Shown here in pieces: positions 23,742 through 32,916 of a stretch of 40,884 nt of DNA (its first letter is position 1; every line of letters starts with the position of its first letter). The translations under genes and the position numbers were made by a program. The stretch covers positions 1-40,884 of the forward strand of contig JBAXND010000038.1 of NCBI GenBank assembly GCA_037133915.1, in the 5' to 3' direction. The notes beneath the pieces were generated by a model that did not search any database, was not told the DNA's origin, and worked only from the letters and a program-made list of their open reading frames with translations. The stretch is from Bacteroidota bacterium. Lineage in GTDB: Bacteria > Bacteroidota > Bacteroidia > Bacteroidales > CAIWKO01.

Positions 23742-26303
23742 TTATCTGGTGAGGATAATTCTGTTTACATAAACATTCTTCTCCAGAAGTACTTTTACCA
23801 TATACATCCCGGGTTCGAGCTCGCTTAAATCAATGACGGTCGCCTGATTTGAAGGGACTATCTTCATTATTCTGCTGCCGCGGATATCCGAAATCTCTAT
23901 TAAGGCAGGTGTCGATTCTGCCGTAATCGTTATGAGTCCGGTACTTGGGTTTGGCTGCACGCTGATACGTCCTGCCTTTTCTGTAGTTGAAATACCTGTA
24001 CCGCTTACATTCCGGCAGTCTGATGTATCCGTACATCCGTTTTGAGTTACAGCAACCGCATAATTGCCATCCGAATCGGGTGTAAAAGACTGAGCGTTTT
24101 CACCCGTTATTTCGGCAAAGGCGTCATCGCAGTCAAGCCACTGATAAGTTGCACCGGATGCTGAAGCAGTGAGCGTTATTCCGCTTTGGGTGACTGCTGT
24201 GTCAACTGTTTTAATAGTAAGATTGATACTTATGATAGAATCGCAACCGGCCACATTCGGTATAGTATCAGCATGCATACCTGATGAAGTCCATGTATGC
24301 AGCCCGCTGGGCGAAACATAACTGAAACAAACTTCCGGAGAAATAGCCCCGGTAGTACTGTTATCAATAGTGAGATTCACTGCAATGATGCTGTCGCAGC
24401 CGGCAACATTCGGGATGGTATCATTATATAAACCCGATGTGGTCCATGTATAGTTACCGCTGGGTGATAGATAACTATAGCATTGCTCAGGATTAATCGT
24501 AGACGAAGTGGCATGTTTCACGGTAAGGTCTATCGTAATGATACTGTCGCACCCTGCCATGTTTGGTATGGTGTCGTTATAAATACCGCTGCCTGTCCAT
24601 GTATAGTTGCCGCTGGGTGATACATAGCTGTCGCATACGGTCGTGGACATTGAGCCTGTCGTGGACAAATCAAGCAGCGCCAAAATTTCGGGTTGAGAAA
24701 GCGCTCTGTCATAAAAGCGGAATTCATCCATCAGTCCGTTCAGGGGAAGTCCGGGACCTGAATTATAACTGCCAACATGAAATCCCATACCGCTGATGTA
24801 AAGGGGTGGCTGTGCAACGGTAGAATTAAGTACTCCATTTACATAGGATTTGATATTACCCAGATTCTTGTCATACACAAAGGTCGTAAGTGTAGGGCTT
24901 GTGGTTGCCGCACCGTTAGCATAAACTTCGTTAAATGACCCTCTCAACAACCAGTTGTTTGTTCCGGCGGCGCCGCCAGTAAAACACCTGAAACTTCCTG
25001 CAGTCGCATCACCAAAAATGTAGGTCGCCGGCGAAACGGCTCCAATATCAGATGACCAGAAAGAAATGGTCCAGGATGTATTGTTGAGTGAAGTTGCCCA
25101 TCCGGTATTCAAATAATCTACGTTTCCTGAACCACCCGTACCAATCAGCGCACCTCCGCATTGTCCGTTGTTGCCTTGCGTTATTGTGCCCGTAAGGGTG
25201 GCGGTTGCCGTACCTGCCGGCTGGTAAACACCATAATTAGTTACGGTGGTTCCGCTTTCATCAAATTTGTAGTACAGCAGACCCGGTTCAGGATTCGTGC
25301 GGATAGTAAGGTCAATAGTAATAATACTGTCGCAGCCGCCCACGCTTGGAATCGTGTCGTTATATATACCACTGTTTGTCCAGGTATATAGTCCGCTGGG
25401 AGAAGTGTATGAGAAGTATTCAGTTACTGTTAAATTCCTGAAGATTTCAGTAATTATATTCAGGTTTATGGTGATGATACTGTCGCAGTTTGCTACATTA
25501 AGGATAGTGTCATTATACGTGCCCGGGCTCGTCCAGGTGTGCAGTCCGCTGGGTGATGTATAAGAATTACATTTTGTAACGTTAATCGTTGAACTGGTAT
25601 GAGGATACATAAGCTGCATAACCTCGGCTGCCGAAAGCGGACGGTTGTAAATACGGTATTCATCCATATTACCCGCGGCAGGAAGTCCCACATTTGTTGC
25701 ATAACCGCAAACCTTGTAGGGTCCGGCACCGCTTATTGTGATAGGAGCTTCGGTTACGGTGTTCACAAGTACTCCATTGACGTAAGCTTTGATATTTCCT
25801 GCCAGTGAATCATACACAAACGTAGTGAGTGTGGGTGCTACAATGGCGGCTCCAGTTACCGGAACATCTGTGAACGGACCCCTCAATATCCAGTTATTTG
25901 CTCCGGCAACGCCATTGGTAAAACAACGGAAACTTCCTGAATTGGCATCCCCAAAAATATAAAACAGCGTAGCGCTCGGACCAATGTTTGAAGTCCAGAA
26001 GGAAATTGTCCATCCCCGGGTCGGGAAACTTGTAGCCCATCCCGTGTTCACATAGTCGGTACTGCTTGCTGCACCGGTGCCAATAAGAGTGTGGCCGCAT
26101 TGACCTGTGCCGCCTTGAGTAAGACCACCGTTCAGAGTGCCTGTTGCCGTACCGGCGGGTGGTGCGCTCGCATAATTGGTCACACTGGTTCCCGCGACGT
26201 CAAATTTATACCATAAAATCTCAGGTACCGGTTGTGATCTTGCAATCTGAATACTGCAGAAACTAAGTATCGCAGCAAATAATACAAGGGTAGATTTTTT
26301 CAT
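23742..26303 (-). CDS. Secreted duplicated-LamG protein with SPSG/CDSIIT repeats, T9SS type A
   Basis: The 853-aa protein has a signal peptide (1-23), a LamG/concanavalin-like domain (~30-225, WTISFWTSNIG...FVYDSLAGNIKAYVNG...GNMDEYRIYNRPLSAAEV), then ~40-residue repeats with the signature SY-SPSG-x2-TWT-x-SG-x-Y-NDTIPNVAGCDSII. A second LamG (~335-535) closely copies the first. Two repeats lie before the second LamG and three after it. An Ig-like stretch (YQWLDCDDAF) and a T9SS type A sorting domain (ISVQPNPSTGLITI...VNRIILTR) end it. LamG folds bind glycans or proteins, so a surface adhesin or polysaccharide-binding role is likely. Promoter element at 26326-26333. Confidence 0.9.
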   Translation of the reverse strand: MKKSTLVLFAAILSFCSIQIARSQPVPEILWYKFDVAGTSVTNYASAPPAGTATGTLNGGLTQGGTGQCGHTLIGTGAASSTDYVNTGWATSFPTRGWTISFWTSNIGPSATLFYIFGDANSGSFRCFTNGVAGANNWILRGPFTDVPVTGAAIVAPTLTTFVYDSLAGNIKAYVNGVLVNTVTEAPITISGAGPYKVCGYATNVGLPAAGNMDEYRIYNRPLSAAEVMQLMYPHTSSTINVTKCNSYTSPSGLHTWTSPGTYNDTILNVANCDSIITINLNIITEIFRNLTVTEYFSYTSPSGLYTWTNSGIYNDTIPSVGGCDSIITIDLTIRTNPEPGLLYYKFDESGTTVTNYGVYQPAGTATATLTGTITQGNNGQCGGALIGTGGSGNVDYLNTGWATSLNNTSWTISFWSSDIGAVSPATYIFGDATAGSFRCFTGGAAGTNNWLLRGSFNEVYANGAATTSPTLTTFVYDKNLGNIKSYVNGVLNSTVAQPPLYISGMGFHVGSYNSGPGLPLNGLMDEFRFYDRALSQPEILALLDLSTTGSMSTTVCDSYVSPSGNYTWTGSGIYNDTIPNMAGCDSIITIDLTVKHATSSTINPEQCYSYLSPSGNYTWTTSGLYNDTIPNVAGCDSIIAVNLTIDNSTTGAISPEVCFSYVSPSGLHTWTSSGMHADTIPNVAGCDSIISINLTIKTVDTAVTQSGITLTASASGATYQWLDCDDAFAEITGENAQSFTPDSDGNYAVAVTQNGCTDTSDCRNVSGTGISTTEKAGRISVQPNPSTGLITITAESTPALIEISDIRGSRIMKIVPSNQATVIDLSELEPGMYMVKVLLEKNVYVNRIILTR

Positions 26304-26325
26304 ATTAAATGTTTTTAATGAGTTT

Positions 26326-26333
26326 CAAAAATA
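26326..26333 (-). promoter_or_regulatory. -7 element (TATTTTTG on minus strand) of the LamG gene
   Basis: A perfect TAnnTTTG match 22 bp before the ATG (26303); predicted leader under 20 nt. Divergent to the promoter at 26544. Confidence 0.55.
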
Positions 26334-26543
26334 CTATACCAATTTAGTAGATGCAATCAATTTAACAAAATATTTGCGATACGTGATTATTTTAAAGTAT
26401 CCACTCCCAATAGTTGCGCTTGTTGTGCCTGAATTTGATGTGTATACCGTGGCGGTCGACGATAATCAATTAGAAATATTTACTTTTCTTTTATCAAATT
26501 CATTATTACATTGATTTTAACTATTTCTCAGTATAAAACATAT

Positions 26544-26551
26544 TATATTTG
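26544..26551 (+). promoter_or_regulatory. -7 element (TATATTTG) of the second CotH gene
   Basis: A perfect TAnnTTTG match 30 bp upstream of the ATG at 26582. The rest of the 278-bp divergent spacer is AT-rich with no other feature seen. Confidence 0.55.
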
Positions 26552-26581
26552 TAATAATTATTTCCTATTATATCCCTTCTT

Positions 26582-29500
26582 ATGAGAAGAACTACCCTTT
26601 GTTTCGCATTTTTATTGGTTCTGTGCACTTCTGCAATGTCGCAGGTACTGATAAATGAAGTGGTAAGCGGTAATGCTACTACCATTTACGGCATTGATGG
26701 CCGCAATGACTGGATTGAGATTTTTAACAGCGGAGCTTCGGCTGTGAGTCTCAATCAGTGGGGTTTGTCTGACAATACTACCGATCCGTATAAATGGCGT
26801 TTTCCGGATATCAGCATTGACCCGGCTGAACATTTGATTGTGTGGGCAGGAGGACTCAATACGCCCTATGTGTGCAATCATTGGGAAATGCCCATCGCGC
26901 AGGGTGATACGTGGAAATATTTTGTAGGTACATCCGAACCGCCTGCAACATGGCGCCATTCATTCTTTGATGATTCTGGATGGACAGACGGCGTTACACC
27001 TATTGGATATGGCGATGGCAATGCAGTGACAATCATTCCTGCCACCGTAAGCCTGTATATGAGGAAAACATTTACCATTACCGATGTCTCAAAAATTGCG
27101 ATGGCATTGCTTGCCATTGACTACGACGATGGCTATGTTGCCTATCTGAACAATGTGGAAATATGCCGCAACAATGTAGATCCTGATATTCCGCCCTTTA
27201 ACGAAACTGCTGATGTGAGGCACGAAGGAATGATTGAGCAGGGAGGTTTGCCCGAATGCCACATGATAAATCCTCAGGATATTATTGCTGCTTTGCACAA
27301 TGGAACCAATGTACTGGCGGTGCAAATTCACAATACGGATATCAGTTCAACCGACATGATTGCCATTCCGTATCTGGCCATCGGATTAAAAGATGCGAAT
27401 TCTTACTGGAATTCTCCTCCTACATGGTTCAATAAAGAAATTCAGTTATTGACCAATTTTAAAATAGACGCTTCGGGCGAAACACTTACTCTTACTGATG
27501 CAGGCGGTGTTGTTGCCGATCAGGTCAATGTACCTTCGCTGCCGGTTGATTATTCGTATCTGCGTATTCCTGACGGAGCCGCATCATGGAATTACTCTAG
27601 CGTAACCACACCAAGTTATACAAATTCAACATTGAACTATGCCGCTGCCATTACTCCGGAACCGGTATTCTCGCTGGCACCCGGCTTTTATCCCGGCACA
27701 GTGCAGGTAAGCATTTCAAGTTCTCTCAGCGGAGCGAATATTTATTATACCAAAAGTGGAAATACTCCCACAACTTCCGATAATCTTTATTCGGGACCGG
27801 TCAGCATTTCTTCTACAACGGTGCTGCGGGCAAGAGTTATAAGCAGTGGGTTGATGTCGGGGGAAGTGGCAACCGGAACCTATGTTATCAATTTTAACTC
27901 CACACTTCCCGTGGTCTCATTGCAAACAGAAACGGCCAATCTCTGGAATGCCGAAAAAGGGATTTACGTTAAAGGACCTTATGCAGCCGCAACCTTTCCT
28001 TACAGGGGCGGCAATTTCTGGTGGAGCAAAAGAGTAAAAGGACATATTGAATACTTCGGGAAAGACCATCAGCGTAAGTTTTCCATGGACAATAACCTTT
28101 CTATTGATGGTAATTATACACGCGCTCTGCCGCAGAAAACATTTCTTGTTGAAGCCAAAACGTATTACGACAGTTCCACTTTTAACTACCAACTGTTTCC
28201 CGATAAGCCCATCAATAAATTTAAAAGTTTCAGGTTGAGGAACAGTGGCAGCGACTGGATGAATACACACTTCCGTGATGCTATAACCCACCGTGCCGTT
28301 GCAAGTCTTGGTCAGGATATCCAGGATTATAATCCCGTGAACCTCTTTTTGAATGGCTCATACTGGGGTATTGGAAACATCCGCGAAATTGCCGATGAAC
28401 AATATCTTGCAGAAAACAGAAGTGTTAATCCCGATAGTGTGGATATTATTAAAGTGGTTGGTCTTGATAATTTCGTTCCGGCCGGCACGCAGACCGCATT
28501 TTATGATATGGTTGATTATGTGTCGTCGCATAGTTTCTCAGGCTCAACGGGAATTCAGCAAATGAATACCGTTTGGGATCTCGATAATTTTACCGACTGG
28601 TTTATTCTTGAAACATATCTCGTGAACGATGACTGGATTGGCGACTGGACCAATAACATCAAGCTGTGGCGCGAGAACAAACCGAATGCACGCTGGCGCA
28701 TGCTATTTATTGATTTCGATCAGGGCACCACTTCTGCATGGAAAGATAAACTATACACCGGCCTCCATCCCGCCGATTCGAATTTCTATACCTATATGAT
28801 GAAGAAAATGCTGAATAATTCTACGTACAAGAATTACTTCATCAATCGCTATGCCGATATCATGAATACTACCTTTCAGCCTGCACCTATGCATGCGCTT
28901 ACCAACAGCTTCCATGATTCCATTGCACCCGAAATGCCTCGTGCCATTGCAAAATGGGGCGATTCGGCCTTGTCTGTGCATTCCATGGCACAATGGGATT
29001 CTGTTGTGAATCGTATGCATAATTTCTGGGACTGGAGGCTCAGTTATGCCCGCGATTTTGTTGAAGCAGAATTCAACCTCAACGGGCAGAAGAATGTAAC
29101 ACTCGCCGTGGAACCGCCCAATGCCGGAAAAATCAAGATCAGTACTATCATTCCTGATTCACTGCCTTGGACAGGAGTATACTTCGACGGGAATCCGGTA
29201 ACTCTTACCGCTATTCCCAATCCCGGATTTACGTTTAACAACTGGAAGCCTTGTGCCACCTTCTCAACAGCAAATTCTAATCAATCCATTACGTATAATA
29301 TTTCGCATAACGATTCACTTATTGCCAGGTTTAACGGAGTGGCAACCGTAGCTAAAATTTCGATTAGTGAAATTTGCTATCATCCCGACTCAACACGTAA
29401 ATCAGGTGACTGGATTGAACTGCATAACTATGGTACAGGAAGTATTGATGTTTCCGGCTGGCATGTTAAAGACAGCAGTCTGATTAACGATTTTATGATA

Positions 29501-30580
29501 CCGACTACAACCGTTATTCCTGCCGGAGGATACCTCGTGCTGGCTGAAGATACAACTAAATTTCATGCGGTTCATCCGGGTGTGCCTGTGCTCGGACCCA
29601 CCGGTATCGGACTGAATAATTCAAGCGAGAATATCAGCCTTTTCGACAATGGAAACGTGCTGTACCTTGAAGTGAAGTATTATGATACCATTCCCTGGCC
29701 CATGTGTGCCGACGGTTTAGGTACGACTCTTGAGCTGAAAAATGATACGCTTGACCCGAATCTTGGAAGCAGTTGGTTCGATGGCTGTGTAGGCGGATCG
29801 CCCGGCGGGCCTTTTGTGCCGTGCAACTATGATATTGTTTTCAGTGAATTGAATTATAAATCAAATGTTGCCATTGACGGCGGCGACTGGGTAGAATTGC
29901 ACAATGTTACCGGACTTCCCATCGATGTTTCTAACTGGAAACTCAGCGATGATAATGACGCACACGGTTGGGCTATTCCTGCCGCGACGGTCATTCCGGC
30001 AAACGGTTACCTGGTGCTGGTGGGCGATGCTGCTAAGTTTGGAGCTGTTTACGTGTGGGCTGGCGAATGGCGCGGCTCCTTCGGCTTTGGCTTCGGTTCA
30101 TCACGTGATGCCGTCAGACTTTATAAACCTGCCGGTCTTCTTTATAATGCCATGGTTTATCATGCTGCCCTGCCCTGGCCCGATGCTGCCGGTACCGGTT
30201 ATACACTTGAAGGAATTGATTCTCTCTGGAACAAGAGCGAACCGGGTAGCTGGTTCCTCGGTTGTTGGGGCGGTTCACCCGGATTCCCGTATCACCAGCC
30301 CTGCGACTTTGGCGTTGAAGAAATCGTTACCGGAAGCCCGATGCTTGTATATCCGAATCCGGCGAACGACCATTTTATTGTTGAATTCCCTTCCGGAACT
30401 CCTGATAATGCCGTGCTCAGCCTGTATGATATCAACGGGCGCGAAGTGATGAACAGGGTACTTACAGGAAGTAACAGCTTTTCCATCCCTCGCGCTAACC
30501 TGAACGGAGGAATTTATTTCCTCAGAGTAACTGCAGCTGACGGGCTTTACAGAACGAAAACGATTGTTTTTGCACAGTAA
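26582..30580 (+). CDS. Giant exported CotH-kinase/lamin-tail domain protein, T9SS type A (paralogue)
   Basis: This 1332-aa protein has the same order and exactly the same length as the protein at 3761-7759. Signal peptide 1-20; LTD 22-95; jelly-roll-like region with DYDDGYVAYLNN (~180-191); chitobiase C-terminal-like domain 362-435; CotH kinase-like domain ~515-800 with YWGIGNIRE (594-602), NDDWIG...NNIKLWRE and the acidic pair D711-F-D713; InlB-B-like repeat (PNAGKIKISTIIPDSLPWTG); two LTDs (~935-1200); T9SS sorting domain from ~1255 (MLVYPNPANDHFIVEFPSG). Predicted secreted or surface kinase-like protein; activity inferred. A lamin-tail lipoprotein gene follows, with a strong hairpin and a promoter between them. 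Confidence 0.92.
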   Translation: MRRTTLCFAFLLVLCTSAMSQVLINEVVSGNATTIYGIDGRNDWIEIFNSGASAVSLNQWGLSDNTTDPYKWRFPDISIDPAEHLIVWAGGLNTPYVCNHWEMPIAQGDTWKYFVGTSEPPATWRHSFFDDSGWTDGVTPIGYGDGNAVTIIPATVSLYMRKTFTITDVSKIAMALLAIDYDDGYVAYLNNVEICRNNVDPDIPPFNETADVRHEGMIEQGGLPECHMINPQDIIAALHNGTNVLAVQIHNTDISSTDMIAIPYLAIGLKDANSYWNSPPTWFNKEIQLLTNFKIDASGETLTLTDAGGVVADQVNVPSLPVDYSYLRIPDGAASWNYSSVTTPSYTNSTLNYAAAITPEPVFSLAPGFYPGTVQVSISSSLSGANIYYTKSGNTPTTSDNLYSGPVSISSTTVLRARVISSGLMSGEVATGTYVINFNSTLPVVSLQTETANLWNAEKGIYVKGPYAAATFPYRGGNFWWSKRVKGHIEYFGKDHQRKFSMDNNLSIDGNYTRALPQKTFLVEAKTYYDSSTFNYQLFPDKPINKFKSFRLRNSGSDWMNTHFRDAITHRAVASLGQDIQDYNPVNLFLNGSYWGIGNIREIADEQYLAENRSVNPDSVDIIKVVGLDNFVPAGTQTAFYDMVDYVSSHSFSGSTGIQQMNTVWDLDNFTDWFILETYLVNDDWIGDWTNNIKLWRENKPNARWRMLFIDFDQGTTSAWKDKLYTGLHPADSNFYTYMMKKMLNNSTYKNYFINRYADIMNTTFQPAPMHALTNSFHDSIAPEMPRAIAKWGDSALSVHSMAQWDSVVNRMHNFWDWRLSYARDFVEAEFNLNGQKNVTLAVEPPNAGKIKISTIIPDSLPWTGVYFDGNPVTLTAIPNPGFTFNNWKPCATFSTANSNQSITYNISHNDSLIARFNGVATVAKISISEICYHPDSTRKSGDWIELHNYGTGSIDVSGWHVKDSSLINDFMIPTTTVIPAGGYLVLAEDTTKFHAVHPGVPVLGPTGIGLNNSSENISLFDNGNVLYLEVKYYDTIPWPMCADGLGTTLELKNDTLDPNLGSSWFDGCVGGSPGGPFVPCNYDIVFSELNYKSNVAIDGGDWVELHNVTGLPIDVSNWKLSDDNDAHGWAIPAATVIPANGYLVLVGDAAKFGAVYVWAGEWRGSFGFGFGSSRDAVRLYKPAGLLYNAMVYHAALPWPDAAGTGYTLEGIDSLWNKSEPGSWFLGCWGGSPGFPYHQPCDFGVEEIVTGSPMLVYPNPANDHFIVEFPSGTPDNAVLSLYDINGREVMNRVLTGSNSFSIPRANLNGGIYFLRVTAADGLYRTKTIVFAQ

Positions 30581-30596
30581 GGTTTAATGGCCATAA

Positions 30597-30630
30597 ACGA
30601 CTCCATCCTGCGTATGCAGGATGGAGTCGT
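30597..30630. terminator. Perfect 15-bp inverted repeat after the CotH gene
   Basis: ACGACTCCATCCTGC (30597-30611) pairs perfectly with GCAGGATGGAGTCGT (30616-30630) over a 4-nt loop, starting 17 bp after the stop. The stem is strong but no T-run follows, so it may be a factor-assisted terminator, a 3'-end stabiliser or a protein site. Confidence 0.7.
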
Positions 30631-30673
30631 ACATAATGGTGTGTCTTATTCGCAGAGATATCAGAAATCTTTT

Positions 30674-30681
30674 TACTTTTG
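30674..30681 (+). promoter_or_regulatory. -7 element (TACTTTTG) of the lamin-tail lipoprotein gene
   Basis: A perfect TAnnTTTG match 20 bp upstream of the ATG at 30702 and downstream of the 15-bp hairpin, so the lipoprotein gene probably has its own transcript. Confidence 0.55.
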
Positions 30682-30701
30682 GGAGTTAATAAATATAATG
30701 T

Positions 30702-31274
30702 ATGATTCGAATAAATTGGATGCTGGGTTGTGTACTCGCGCTTGCGGCCCTCAGCTCATGTACTAAAGACCGGAATGTTGAGCCCATACCGGTTATAGCT
30801 GATTCTACAGCTGCTGCCATTGTTCCCGGAGTAATAAAAGTGAACGAAATTGTTGCCAAAGGCTCGGTGAATATGAACGAGTTCAATCAGGCAACCGACT
30901 GGTTTGAACTCTATAATACGTCCAATAAACCGATAACGTTTGAATCGGGAAAATGGTTCTGTACAGACAAAGGTTCACTCGAACCGCTTAAATATGAACT
31001 GCCGGTATGGACAATTCCCGCTAACGGTTTTCTGGTGGTATGGTGCGATACATTGAATATTGTGGCAACACAAATTCATACCAACTTCAATCTGAGCGCA
31101 AGCGGTGAAGATATCGGACTGTTTTTTAAAAATGAAAAAGATTCGCTTGTGAAAATTGATGAGATTGCCTATCCGGCTCAAACCATCAGCGGTTACAGCT
31201 ATGGACGTTATGGCGATGGTGCCGATAACTGGCAGACTTTTGCTGTTCCTACACCCGGCGGACCCAATCATTAA
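30702..31274 (+). CDS. Lamin-tail domain lipoprotein
   Basis: The 190-aa protein has a lipoprotein signal (LALAALSSC, acylated Cys at ~20) and a single lamin-tail domain: IKVNEIVAKGSVNMNEFNQATDWFELYN, IPANGFLVVWCD, FNLSASGEDIGLFF, ending in the WQTFAVPTPGGPNH signature of bacterial LTDs. It shares this domain with the CotH giant just upstream, suggesting that both belong to the same surface assembly; no sorting domain is present, so it is anchored by lipid rather than by T9SS. Confidence 0.85.
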   Translation: MIRINWMLGCVLALAALSSCTKDRNVEPIPVIADSTAAAIVPGVIKVNEIVAKGSVNMNEFNQATDWFELYNTSNKPITFESGKWFCTDKGSLEPLKYELPVWTIPANGFLVVWCDTLNIVATQIHTNFNLSASGEDIGLFFKNEKDSLVKIDEIAYPAQTISGYSYGRYGDGADNWQTFAVPTPGGPNH

Positions 31275-31287
31275 CAATGATCAATGC

Positions 31288-31304
31288 CTGTCCGCCTTTG
31301 GCGG
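31288..31304 (+). repeat. 17-bp palindromic element CTGTCCGCCTTTGGCGG, copy 1
   Basis: Contains the 13-bp hairpin CCGCC-ttt-GGCGG with a fixed 5' CTGT. Identical copies are at 31407-31423 (same strand) and 40470-40486 (opposite strand). Located 14 bp after the lipoprotein stop. REP-like. Confidence 0.8.
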
Positions 31305-31353
31305 GAAAAAAACGAATAAACAATTCAACAATAAAACAATTAGTCAATTTGAA

Positions 31354-31401
31354 GATGAAAAGATGAAAAGATGAAAAGATGAAAAGATGAAAAGATGAAA
31401 A
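31354..31401 (+). repeat. Tandem 8-bp array (GATGAAAA), 6 units
   Basis: Six identical GATGAAAA units in register, directly before palindrome copy 2. Its period of 8 differs from the heptamer arrays. Lies in the 431-bp spacer between the lipoprotein and porin genes. Confidence 0.9.
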
Positions 31402-31406
31402 AAATC

Positions 31407-31423
31407 CTGTCCGCCTTTGGCGG
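31407..31423 (+). repeat. 17-bp palindromic element CTGTCCGCCTTTGGCGG, copy 2
   Basis: Exact copy of 31288-31304, 102 bp downstream of it, directly after the 8-bp array. Confidence 0.8.
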
Positions 31424-31705
31424 AAACAATGAATAATGAATAATTCGAATCAAGGGTTGGATTTTCTTTGTGTAACTCCGTGATATCTCAGTGTTTCTCC
31501 GTGTCAGTTCTTTAAAAATTTCACAGAGGTACACAGAGGGATTAGAGAACCACAGTTTATATTTTCAAGTCTTGATCCATGAGCAATGAATAATTACCGG
31601 TAACCAACTGCAGGCTAATGATAATGTGCAGTCCCGGATGAGGGTAAAATCTGAATTATGAGATTATTTTTAACATGAAATAATAATTTATAAATATCTG
31701 TTGTG
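31424..31705. other. Intergenic region with CTCCGTGT-type quasi-repeats
   Basis: No gene seen. AATGAAT occurs twice in 7-bp register (31428-31441). From ~31475 to 31545 short units CTCCGTGAT, CTCAGTGTT, CTCCGTGTC recur every 10-11 bp and their reverse complements (CACAGAGGT, CACAGAGGG) follow, so a long imperfect hairpin is possible. The last 150 bp before the porin are AT-rich without a clear TAnnTTTG. Confidence 0.45.
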
Positions 31706-32839
31706 ATGAGAATACGGTATATAGCGATATTGTTTTTATTTGTTTTATTCTCAATTGAGGGTTTTGGACAATATAAGATTTCGAATGGTAAGAACGACCT
31801 GCTTATCTCAGGCATGATTACCACTTTTTATAATTATAATGCCCCCAAACCGGGTATTGTCGACCACCGTAAAAACTCCTTTTATCTGCGTGATGCGCAA
31901 CTTGAACTTGACGGCGGTAACAAGAAATGGGACTTCGCCGTGAAGGTCGATTTTGCCGATCTCTTTTCCGCAACCGACGATCCCGACAGCCCCGGAATGA
32001 TGGAAGCCAACGTTACCTATAAAGGATGGAAGTTTATGGATATCGTGGCAGGCTATCAGAAGCTCCCGTTTTCCAGAAGCGTGCAGGTATCATTTGCCTA
32101 TTCGCCCTGGTTCCGCCGTGCAGAGATATGTAAAGGTGATTACTTTTCGCAGCGCGACATAGGTGTCACCTTCGTGAAAAAAATGTGGAAGAAGAAACTG
32201 AATGTATATGCGGGTATCTACAGCGGCATGGGTGAGTCAAGCATAAAAACACCGAATGATTTCAGCGGGAATCCCGAATATATCGCACGCGCTGAATTTA
32301 ACTGGCCGGGCGGCGGCAAATACCGCAATATCGATCCCGAACATCTGAAAAAACCAACCTTCTCGGTGGGCGTGAACGGTCGCTATGCCCGCAAACAAAG
32401 TTATTCGGGCGGCGGTTATCCTATCAAAACGATTAATGGCGACAAATACGTCTACGGCTTTGATGTGAACGGCATGTGGCAAGGTCTGTCGGCTACCTTC
32501 GAAATGCATCAAATCTACATGAAACCCGAAACACAAGAATTTCTCTACGGACTCAATACCGATTATTTCAGAGCGGGCGGATGGTATGGCGAACTCTCAT
32601 ATCACATCAAGCCTATTAATACTGTAATCAGCGGTCGCTACCAGGAAATGAATGCCAACGACCTGGTGAAAGGCATTACCAAACATGTGGACGCCTCATG
32701 CGTGTATATGATGAAAGGCTACGATTCAATGCTTAAACTCAATTTCAATTACAACAAACAAGAAGAATTCCTGACAGAGGTAAGCCCCCTTAAATGGAGG
32801 TGGCAGCTTACACTGGGATGGCAGTATATGTTTAATTAG
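31706..32839 (+). CDS. OprP/OprO-like outer-membrane porin
   Basis: The 377-aa protein starts MRIRYIAILFLFVLFSIEGFGQ (signal peptide) and continues with alternating beta-strand pattern. KNSFYLRDAQLELDGGNKKWDFAVKVDFAD, YKGWKFMDIVAGYQKLPFSRS and FRRAEICKGDYFSQRDIGV are typical of phosphate-selective porins of the OprP/OprO family (PF07396), as is the C-terminal strand LTLGWQYMFN. Forms a 16-stranded outer-membrane beta barrel. Phosphate or polyphosphate selectivity is known for the family but not shown here; the PstS-like gene is 13 kb away. Start at ATG rather than the adjacent GTG. A heptamer array begins right after the stop. Confidence 0.85.
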   Translation: MRIRYIAILFLFVLFSIEGFGQYKISNGKNDLLISGMITTFYNYNAPKPGIVDHRKNSFYLRDAQLELDGGNKKWDFAVKVDFADLFSATDDPDSPGMMEANVTYKGWKFMDIVAGYQKLPFSRSVQVSFAYSPWFRRAEICKGDYFSQRDIGVTFVKKMWKKKLNVYAGIYSGMGESSIKTPNDFSGNPEYIARAEFNWPGGGKYRNIDPEHLKKPTFSVGVNGRYARKQSYSGGGYPIKTINGDKYVYGFDVNGMWQGLSATFEMHQIYMKPETQEFLYGLNTDYFRAGGWYGELSYHIKPINTVISGRYQEMNANDLVKGITKHVDASCVYMMKGYDSMLKLNFNYNKQEEFLTEVSPLKWRWQLTLGWQYMFN

Positions 32840-32840
32840 C

Positions 32841-32868
32841 AGGTAATAGGTAATAACTAACAGGTAAC
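32841..32868 (+). repeat. Heptanucleotide array, 4 units (AGGTAAT)
   Basis: AGGTAAT, AGGTAAT, AACTAAC, AGGTAAC in 7-bp register, starting one base after the porin stop codon. Reverse complement of the TACCWAT family at 21751-21785. Confidence 0.8.
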
Positions 32869-32916
32869 AGAAAAAATATCATTTTCAAATTGTCACATAA
32901 ACAAAAGGGGAAAGCA

